Shown here piece after piece: positions 56,360 through 64,000 of a stretch of DNA of 64,000 bases. The position numbers and the translations under genes were made by a program. The notes beneath the pieces are model-generated. The model saw only the letters and a program-made list of their open reading frames with translations. It ran no database searches and was not told the origin of the DNA. Source of the DNA: Lampris incognitus (lineage: Eukaryota; Chordata; Actinopteri; Lampriformes; Lampridae). The stretch spans positions 21,671,494 through 21,735,493 of the forward strand of contig NC_079224.1 in assembly GCF_029633865.1 (NCBI RefSeq), in the 5' to 3' direction. Position 1 is the first letter of the stretch. Each line of letters begins with the position of its first letter.

Positions 56360-57608
56360 CTTTTCAATTTGATTAGCAAGGTCCCATCGGCCTTGCTCTC
56401 GTCCCTTTTATTTTGGGATTCACAGGCTTGTGTCAGGGGAGAATGACTGAACTCAACAATCATCTCTTGTCACACATCGTCTCCCTGCATACAGGGAAAG
56501 CTACTCAGAAATCTGATAGGACAAAGTAGGTCAGTTTTCACAGACAGGAGACACAGTGAGTCTCGCAGAGGGATATGCTTTATGGTTGTTGTTTTTTTTT
56601 TTTGTCTGCTGTACTGAACTTGACCTTTTCTTATTCTCACTATTATCAAGGTTAACAATAATAGGGCATTTAATTCAGTCGCCACATGCATCATCTTTTC
56701 TTTACTGTGATGTTTCAGACTCCCAGGAGCTCCTCTTTATTGCCTTCCACTTGTATGTGTTCATAATGATTTCTTCCTTGTACATGTGTAAGGATCTGCA
56801 TACATGCATATGTGCATGCACAAGAACGTGCTAGTACACACATGTATGCACAAGTGTTTGTATGTCAGTCTCTCTAAGTGGCTTTCTATGTGTTGATCCA
56901 CATGTTCGCATTGTCACCCCCTTGCAAACTGATTTGATTGCGTTTGAATGCATTTGCTCCTCGGCTCCATAGACCCAGGCTTAACAGTGAACGAAGATCA
57001 ACCTAAGCATTTATTTATTATTCATTTGACCAGATAGTCAGACTCAACCTAACAGTGACCCTTACCATTTTATGATCAAAAACACTGGATTGTATCAAGT
57101 GTGGTACAGAGTTTACAACTTGCATTTTGCTTTCACGTGTAATTAAGAGGATATCAATGTGTGTGTATTCGTGGGTGCTCCCCGGAGTCTGTGATCAACC
57201 TGCTGGTGAACAGGTGTGCTTGCTTTCAACCCCCCCCCCCCCCGGTACCTCTTTGTGTTAGGTTTACATGAGATTAGGATTAGAAAATGACTCAGTATGG
57301 CACAGCAATCATTAACTCAAACCACTTACATGGTACTGGCTGGGAGTCCTCCCTCCCCTTGAACTTGTCTGCATTTGTGTGTGTGTGTGTGTGTGTGGGG
57401 GGGGGGTACTGTTGAGAAAAAAACTGAATGAGGAGATTCTAAAAAATTAGTCTAACGCTACCTTTACTTGCTATCTTGTCATAATTGAGTTAGAATTTGT
57501 ATTTATGGGGAAATAATGTGGGCTTTTCTGCATTTGTGATATTGTTATGTCTCGGACTCTTTTTTAAGTCATGTATGGTTCAGGAGAGGAGAGGCAGATG
57601 TGCTGAGT
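56360..57608. other. Unassigned intergenic sequence
   Basis: No gene. A run of 17 C lies near 57227-57243 and (GT)n(G)n at 57377-57406. Confidence 0.45.
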
Positions 57609-57610
57609 TA

Positions 57611-59239
57611 CAGTGGCTTGCAAAAGTATTCATACCCCTTGAACTTTTCCACATTTTGTCATGTTTCGACCACAAACATAAATATATTTTATTGGAATGT
57701 TATGTGAAAGACCAACACAAAGTGGCACAAAATCTTGAAGTATAAAGAAAATTATACATGATTTTAAAGAAATGTTACAAATAAAAAACTGAAAAGTGCG
57801 GTGTGCAAAAGTATTCAGCCCCCCTGAGTCAATACTTTGTGGAACCTCCTTTTGCTGCAATTACAGCTGCAAGTCTTTTGGGGTATGTCTCTACCAGCTT
57901 TGCACATCTAGAGACTGAAATGTTTGCCCATTCTTCTTTGCAAAACAGCTCAAGCTCAGTCAGATTAGATGGAGAGCGTTTGTGAACGGCAGTTTTCAGA
58001 TCTTGCCACAGATTCTCAATTGGATTTAGGTCTGGACTTTGACTGGGCCATTCTAACACATGAATATGTTTTGTTTTAAACCATTCCATTGTAGCCCTGG
58101 CTTTATGTTTAGGGTCGTTGTCCTGCTGGAAGGTGAACCTCCGCCCCAGTCTCAAGTCTTTCGCAGACTCCAACAGGTTTTCTTCCAAGATTGCCCTGTA
58201 TCTGGCTCCATCCATCTTCCCATCAACTCTGACCATCTTCCCTGTCCCTGCTGAAGAGAATCACCCCCAGAGCATGATGCTGCCACCACCAAGTTTGACA
58301 GTGGGGATGGTGTGTTCAGAGTGATGTGCAGTGTTAGTTTTCCGTCACACATAGCGTTTTGCATGTAGGCCAAAAAGTTAAATTTTGGTCTCATCTGAGC
58401 AGAGCACCTTCGTCCACATGTTTGCTGTGTCACCCACATGGCTTCTGGCAAACTACAAACGGGACTTCTTATGGTTTTCTTTTAACAATGGCTTTCTTCT
58501 TGCCACTCTTCCATAAAGGCCAGATTTGTGCAGTGCACGACCAATAGTTGTCCTGTGGACAGATTCCCCCACCTGAGCTGTGGATCTCTGCAGTTCGTCC
58601 AGAGTCACCATGGGCCTCTTGGCTGCATCTCTGATCAGTGCTCTCCTTGTTCGGCCTGTAAGTTTAGGTGGACGGCCGTGTCTTGGTAGGTTTGCAGTTG
58701 TGCCATACTCTTTCCATTTCCAGATGATGGATTGAACAGTGCTCCGTGAGATGTTCAAAGCTTGGGAAATCTTTTTATAGCCTAACCCTGCTTTAAACTT
58801 CTCCACAACTTTATCCCTGACCTGTCTGGTGTGTTCCTTGGACTTCATGATGCTGTTTGCTCCCCAATATTCTCTTAACAAACCTCTGAGGCCGTCACAG
58901 AACAGCTGTATTTGTACTGAGATTAGATTACACACAGGTTGACTCTATTTAGTCATTAGGTCAACATTCGATCATTCAGCAATCATCAGGCAACTTCTGA
59001 AGGCAATTGGTTGCACTCAGAGAAAAGGAGGCTGAATACTTTTGCACACCGCACTTTTCAGTTTTTCATTTGTAAAAATTTTTTTAAATCATGTATAATT
59101 TTCTTTGTACTTCACAATTGTGTGCCACTTTGTGTTGGTCTTTCACATAAAATTCCAATAAAAAATATTTAAGTTTGTGGTCGTAACGTGACAAAATGTG
59201 GAAAAGTTCAAGGGGTATGAATACTTTTGCAAGCCACTG
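57611..59239 (-). mobile_element. Tc1-like DNA transposon (Tc1-E)
   Basis: The ends CAGTGGCTTGCAAAAGTATT and complement are flanked by TA at 57609-57610 and 59240-59241. It is 1629 bp, with extended subterminal inverted repeats (CCCTTGAACTTTTCCACATT at both ends). It is related to Tc1-D in the transposase but distinct in its ends. Confidence 0.95.
57829..58848 (-). pseudogene. Tc1-E transposase with four in-frame stops
   Basis: The start MKSKEHTRQVRDKVVEKFKA is at 58848. Helix-turn-helix motifs (YKKISQALNISRSTVQSIIW) and GRPPKLTGRTRR follow. The frame is continuous but holds four stops: after KKSRL, after SDETKI, after AKRYV and after MLWG. The catalytic residues remain ([29 protein letters not shown]). 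No frameshift is needed to read the whole protein. It is the most stop-rich of the four Tc1 transposases. Confidence 0.9.
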
Positions 59240-59241
59240 TA

Positions 59242-59886
59242 TGTGCTGTAGTGACACATGGCACTTTTCCACACTACGTCAGCCAGTGAATAAAGTTTTT
59301 TGGCAGTTGACAGTCTTCACAGATCCCTGTGTCTGAGTGGCTTCTTCTCACAACCGTCACCTGTATGGCCTGTAGGACGTATGAACTGCAGTTAGCATGC
59401 CTGTGGCATTTAAGCAATGTTTGTCTATTATCGATTATTTATCTAAATAGCGTGTGTCTGCATGAGTTTCTTTTCCCCTGCAGATTATTGTATGGGAGTA
59501 CGTGTGTTTCTGCATGTGGGTGTGCGCATGCATGTGCATGCATGTACATGTGTGTGGATGTGCCTTAAATGTCTTGTGAGCTTTGTTGGTCAGTCGTAGT
59601 CAGCGGAAGACCAAACGTCAATAGCACATCAGGAATGGAAAGATGTCCTCCTTCGCACTGTGTTTTGTGTTATTTTACCCCCGTGTCACAGTTTGTTTCC
59701 TTTTTGCCGGTGGTCTGGGAACAATCCGCCGTCCAATTGTTCAGAGCGTTTTCTAATCCAGCCTTAGTTCTGTCATGCAGTGCGGCCTAATAGGATCTGT
59801 AGTATTAACCCTGATGACAATACCACCAGCTGTCGCAGAGCCCCCTGTTGGCCACCCTCAGGACTGAGGCAGTGAGGGAGAGAGAG

Positions 59887-59950
<64 letters not shown>

Positions 59951-60429
59951 TCCTGAATGTGTGATGCTTTTAGTCCTGTGTGGAATAACCGTTGGAGCAA
60001 CTCAGCGGACGAACAGAGAAACTCCTGAAGTGCTTTATCTTTGGACGACTACCTCTGGCCTCTTCGATTTTTTTCCTTCTTTCCACCCCTCCCCATCGGT
60101 GACCAACATCAAATTCCACCAAGGTTTTTTTTTTTTTTACATTTCAGAACTCTTCATTCGTTTTTTCATATTTTCATTTTTTTCTTTGTCTCAACTACCT
60201 ATTTCACCCTCTCCCTTCATCCACTCATCCACCTACTCTCTGTGTCTGTCCATCACTCCCTGTCTGTTGCTTCCTCGACGGCCGCTTCTTCCCACCTTTG
60301 TGCCGGCTGTTTGCTGTGGGCTGCCTCTATATGGCTGAATAAGCGGGGAGGGGGGGCTGTTCCGGTGGTTTCTCTGAGGGGGCGTGAGGTTGCGGTCGGG
60401 ACCAGGACAAGACCTGCAGGAAGAGAAAG
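59242..60429 (+). promoter_or_regulatory. Upstream and 5' UTR region of SLC1A7, with (GA)n tract
   Basis: A long (GA)n tract lies at 59870-59948, about 480 bp before the start codon. It is followed by a T/C-rich stretch (60060-60250). The start codon context is GAAAGATGG. No TATA box or firm transcription start could be chosen. GA tracts can bind GAGA-type factors, but a role here is only a possibility. Confidence 0.4.
59870..59948. repeat. (GA)n microsatellite
   Basis: An almost pure GA run of about 79 bp. Confidence 0.95.
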
Positions 60430-60570
60430 ATGGCAGTCGCTCTGGATGAAGTGTGGGGGCGGGTGAAGAATGTCTGCAAGCAGAACGGACTGCTCATCCT
60501 GTCCGTGCTGGCCGTTGTCATTGGCTGTCTGCTGGGCTTCTTCCTAAGAGGCAAGCAGCTCTCCGAGCAG
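60430..60570 (+). CDS. SLC1A7: Excitatory amino acid transporter 5, first coding exon
   Basis: Forty-seven codons from ATG at 60430 to the donor CGAGCAG|GTCAGT at 60570/60571. The protein has WGRVKNVCKQN followed by a hydrophobic first helix GLLILSVLAVVIGCLLGFFL (residues 20-39) and RGKQLSEQ. This matches the N-terminus of SLC1A7/EAAT5 better than other EAATs, which have different leaders; the NGLLILSVL and GCLLGFFLR strings are distinctive. SLC1A7 is a sodium-coupled glutamate transporter with a large chloride conductance, mainly in retinal photoreceptors and bipolar cells. Teleosts often have two copies, and I cannot tell which this is. Exon 2 (starting in the membrane-re-entry FPGELLMRML region) is not in the window. 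Confidence 0.9.
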
Positions 60571-62117
60571 GTCAGTTGGTTGGAGCACCTGGTTGATGTT
60601 GGTGGTGATGGTGATGATGATGATGGTGTGGTGATGATAGTGGAGACATTCCACTACCCCCCCAACCCCACATCCCCACCCCACCCCTTCCTGACTCTCC
60701 CTCTGTCTCCCACCAGATACACCTCACCCCTAAGAAGTGTTGTGACACCCAGAACCCAGACAAAAGATGTTACTTCACTCCCTGCCTCTGATTCTGGGCT
60801 TCAACCCCTACCCTGTGTCTGACACTGAGATCACACACACACACACACATATGCACGCATGCCCACATACACATGTGTGTGCACGCACACACATGTATCT
60901 TTGTCCTGTGTCAGGATCCTTTAAAGCAATATCCTCTGCAATGCTCTTAAAAGCGAATCAGTGGCTTTAATGAACCAGCCTCCCGTCCCATCCCAAATGT
61001 GTCTTCACCTGGTCTTCACTAAGACAGTAAACGGTGAGAAAACACTTGGCTTGCTTACATTCATGTTCTGGACAGGCAGAAAAATAAAACAAGCTTGTGT
61101 AGTTACTGATCAGGTTCCATCTGAGTGATCGATATAGTGGCCCAGTGGTCTCCACTGAGACAGTTTTATGTGATAAAAGCACAGTACACACCCAAAAAAA
61201 AAAACTGAGGAGATTTTTGGAGGGCGAGAGTAAGGCAGCGTCACAGCACATTAAACACTAGTTGGTTTGCACCTGAAATGGCATTCTGTCATTTAATGCA
61301 CTCTGGACATGTGTCCTCTCGTCGCTGGCTCTTCTGGGTTTTTCTAGTTGGTCTTTTCAAGCCTTCAGAAACATCTCATCGGTCATTGCTCGCAGCTTCT
61401 AAGTTGGCCTCAGTGTTTCTGTGGAATAAGGATTGGGGCGATGTATTTTCATCAACTCACAGAGGCTTTCATTCAAAAGCACGCCACTCGTGTCCGCTTG
61501 CATGATTCACACGAGACAGTTTGGGTGGAAATGGAATCAAATAGATGGAATTAATTCGAGTCACATAGCCGTACCGAAGTGGTGGTGCATGTTGATGCCC
61601 TGCAACTATATATGCATTCAGCTCTGGTGGCAGAACAAGACTTGTTCTTCACCAAATGAAACTGGACTATCGAGGCACCCTGCCCCTGGGTAGCCTGATG
61701 CCTGAAAATTATAGTGTCAAATAAAGCATTTAAAGTGACAGCATCACATAGCAGTTGATACTCAGCGTGTGTCCACATCTCTTGACAAAAGCAGATTCTC
61801 TGTGAGTTAGCTGTGCCTGATGTTTTTTTGTTTTTTTTTGTTTTTTTGTATGGCAGTGCATTTTAATTTTGTTGTGCTTTTTATCATTCAAATGTGTCAC
61901 ATAGAATCCTTTAATCTGCTAATTTGCAATTTGAAAGAGTTGGCAACAGGACCCCCCCCACACACACACACACACACTTATAGCTCTGAATAGGACCAAT
62001 AATTCCTCAAATCCATCCATCTGTTTGAGAGCAAACAGCAGTTGCCCCTGTATTGTCCATTGTCACACTATTTACACCATGAAGCTGCTGCAGAAGCCTT
62101 GTAAACTGAGGATAACA
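60571..62117 (+). other. Start of SLC1A7 intron 1
   Basis: Contains (GGTGAT)-like repeats at 60597-60640, (CA)n at 60833-60895 and 61950-61978, and a T/G-rich stretch near 61823. No coding sequence for exon 2 was found. Confidence 0.6.
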
Positions 62118-62740
62118 CACCATTATTCATCCTCAGGAATTTCAACATCCACCTTGATAACCCACAAGCGTCCCAGTTCCTCCATATTCTGGCTTCCTTT
62201 GACCAAGCCTTCTTTAATACCTCAGCCACATACAAGGCTGGTCACCATCTTGACCTCATCTTAACTTGATGCCTCACCTCTACACACATCCAACCATTTG
62301 TTTGTCCAATTTTCATCTCCCTGCCACCCGCTACCCCTAATTCCCCTAACCTTATCACCTTCCCTCGCGATCTCTCCCCCCTTTCTCCCACACGCCTGTC
62401 AGCTTCAGTGACCTCTAACATGCACCAAATACATAATACACTACACTTGAAAAAGACCCTGATGTCGAGCCTGATGGACCTGCGTAAAATCGGTACAGCA
62501 CTAAAGTGGATCCACTTGTACCCGACAGGGAGGTCAAAGCAAATATCAAGGAGGGGGGTCATGTGTCAGGTTAAAACAGGCATGCGTCAAGTCCCATTAA
62601 TTAGCCCACTCCTTTCCACACCTTTTACTACCTTGCTTGGTTCAGTCACCTTGCTACACCATTTCTCCTACCATTGCTACTTCAACGACACCCGTCTCTG
62701 CCTTCCTTTTCCACTAGAAGGTTTTGTGGGCAGTTAAAAG
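62118..62740 (+). pseudogene. LINE endonuclease and RT relic in SLC1A7 intron 1
   Basis: The first part encodes RNFNIHLDNPQASQFLHILA and TYKAGHHLDLILT, an endonuclease block of a fish LINE. The second (62408-62737) encodes LMDLRKIGTALKWIHLYPTG and FSYHCYFNDTRLCLPF. The polymerase Y-A-D-D reads Y-F-N-D. The copy has lost most of the linker and is frameshifted. Clade is uncertain (L2/Rex1-like). Confidence 0.65.
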
Positions 62741-63152
62741 AATTGCACAGCCATACCTGTGAACCTATATTAACAAGCACATCCCTGCTAAACTATACTC
62801 CTAGTATGATTAGGAGTCAACGTGAGCAATGGGTAGGAGAACCTTTTTGATTAATTCAGTATCGAGTAAGCTTGGATTAGCTGACTGTTGCACACCGTGC
62901 TGCAATGTATTTTTGGCAGAGCGGGGTGCGATCACACCCAACAGCCAATTAGGTCAACTTGAGACAAGTTTGACCGCACCCCACTCCACCACACTAATCC
63001 TTCCCAGCAATAGAGCTCAGTAAATAATGTCCACCAAAGGAGTTTTTTTGTTTTGTTTTTTTTAGCACTAACGGGCTCAGAATATTATGAGAGTCGTCTA
63101 GGTATAACTAAGTATATCAGTCTTGGAATCATTTAGAATTCAGTCTGTTTCT

Positions 63153-63592
63153 TTCTTTTGGGATTTTTTTCCACCTTTTCTCCCCAATTATGTCCGGTCA
63201 ATTACTCCACTCTTCCGAGCCATCCCGGTCGTTGCTCCACCTCCTCTGCCGAGCTGGGGAGGGCTGCAGACTACCACATGCCTCCTCCGATACATGTGGG
63301 GTTCCCAGCCGCTTCTTTTCACCTGACAGTGAGGAGTTTCACCAGGGGGACGTAGTGCGTGGGAGGATCACGCTATTCCCCCCCAGTTCCCCCTCCCCCC
63401 TGAACAGAACCGACCAGATGAGGCACTATTGCAGCGACCAGAACAGATACCCACATCCAGCTTCCCACCCGCAGACACGGCCAATTGTGTCTGTAGGGAT
63501 ACCCGACCAAACCGGCGGTAACATGGGGATTTGAACTGGCGATCCCTGTATTGGTAGGCAACGGAATAGACTGCCACACCACCCGGCCGCCT
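63153..63592 (-). mobile_element. SINE family A in SLC1A7 intron 1
   Basis: The minus strand reads head (GGGTGGTGTGGCAGTCTATT), B-box-like GTTCAAATCCCC, then all body blocks to a T-rich end (poly(A) on the minus strand). A 16-bp target duplication with one mismatch (AATTCAGTCTGTTTCT at 63137-63152, AATTCAGTCTATTTCT at 63593-63608) flanks it. Confidence 0.92.
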
Positions 63593-63608
63593 AATTCAGT
63601 CTATTTCT

Positions 63609-64000
63609 AACCTGGACGAAACGTCTCACTCTAATCCTGCGAAGAGTGAGTTGTTGCAGGAAGACAACAGTAAACTTGCCAGATCTGAAGAGAAATGCAA
63701 AAAAGAAAATGCAAAAAAGAGTTGATCTGCTATCTTGTCACTGACTGACTGTAATGGGATTGTCTTTTCATGATTGAAGGTGTTTGCAGACACTTCTCAT
63801 AACAGTATGAGCCTGTTTTAGTGTGTGTTATTTGGTGAGCGCTATTTCCCCAAAGGATTATACTGCAGCTTGGAGAGTTTGCTCAAAGCTGAATCAATTT
63901 AAAGATTTTGCTACCCCTTGATTTGACTACTAACAAAACAAAAATAGGGCTTAGGTTGAAAAACACTGGAATTTTCCTTTAAGTACACATTTTACACTTA
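63609..64000. other. Unassigned sequence, SLC1A7 intron 1
   Basis: No repeat or exon recognised. Confidence 0.45.

Noticed and set aside
60700-60830. Possible SLC1A7 exon 2 after the acceptor-like CCCACCAG at 60709-60716
   Set aside because: The following sequence does not encode the expected FPGELLMRM region of the transporter.

Overview
This window looks like a gene-poor, transposon-rich stretch of a teleost fish genome. Three things support this: two split vertebrate genes with GT-AG introns, a repeat set typical of ray-finned fish (Tc1-like, L2/RTE LINEs, tRNA-headed SINEs, Penelope-like elements, Ty3/gypsy, hAT), and many long dinucleotide microsatellites. There is no sign of prokaryotic gene organisation and no CRISPR array.

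Host genes. Only two are recognisable. A shisa-like-2 gene (best match SHISAL2A, formerly FAM159A) lies on the minus strand: exon 1 at 16372-16553 and exon 2 at 15326-15462, with a CpG-rich upstream flank at about 16554-16990. The first coding exon of the glutamate transporter SLC1A7 (EAAT5) lies on the plus strand at 60430-60570. Its remaining exons are outside the window. The human orthologues both map to 1p32.3, so the pair looks like retained vertebrate synteny. About 44 kb of repeats separates them here.

Layout. 1-1.07 kb: SINE and Penelope scraps. 1.07-5.48 kb: a complete Ty3/gypsy element with identical LTRs on the minus strand. 7.37-8.95 kb: Tc1-like. 9.85-11.4 kb: L2-like LINE. 12.77-13.07 kb: pentanucleotide satellite. 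15.3-17 kb: shisa-like gene. 17-25.5 kb: a repeat mosaic. It contains a second, 5'-truncated gypsy fused to a THAP/DDE transposase relic, a large palindromic Tc1 derivative, an RTE-type LINE and LINE 3' ends. 25.5-42 kb: mostly SINEs of two families, small LINE 3' ends, a Harbinger-like MITE and a hAT MITE. 43.87-48.58 kb: a Penelope-like element split by an L2-like LINE, which is itself split by a hAT element. 49.8-51.2 kb: two SINEs. 52.2-55.75 kb: three different Tc1-like elements in a row. 55.9-56.35 kb: a Penelope-type inverted pair with hammerhead-ribozyme-like cores. 57.6-59.24 kb: another Tc1-like element. 59.2-60.6 kb: upstream region and exon 1 of SLC1A7. 60.6-64 kb: intron 1 with a LINE relic and a SINE.

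How it fits together. The elements are parasites at several levels. Autonomous families (Tc1-like, L2, RTE, gypsy, Penelope) carry broken enzymes. SINEs, MITEs and palindromic Tc1 derivatives need enzymes supplied in trans. Nested insertions and target-site duplications give a relative age order. Every transposase or reverse transcriptase examined has at least one visible lesion, so I see no intact autonomous element. The strongest leads for follow-up are the palindromic Tc1 derivative present twice with the same breakpoint, the hammerhead-like Penelope termini, the SINE/LINE chimera inside one target-site duplication, and the young gypsy copy that lacks its protease aspartate.
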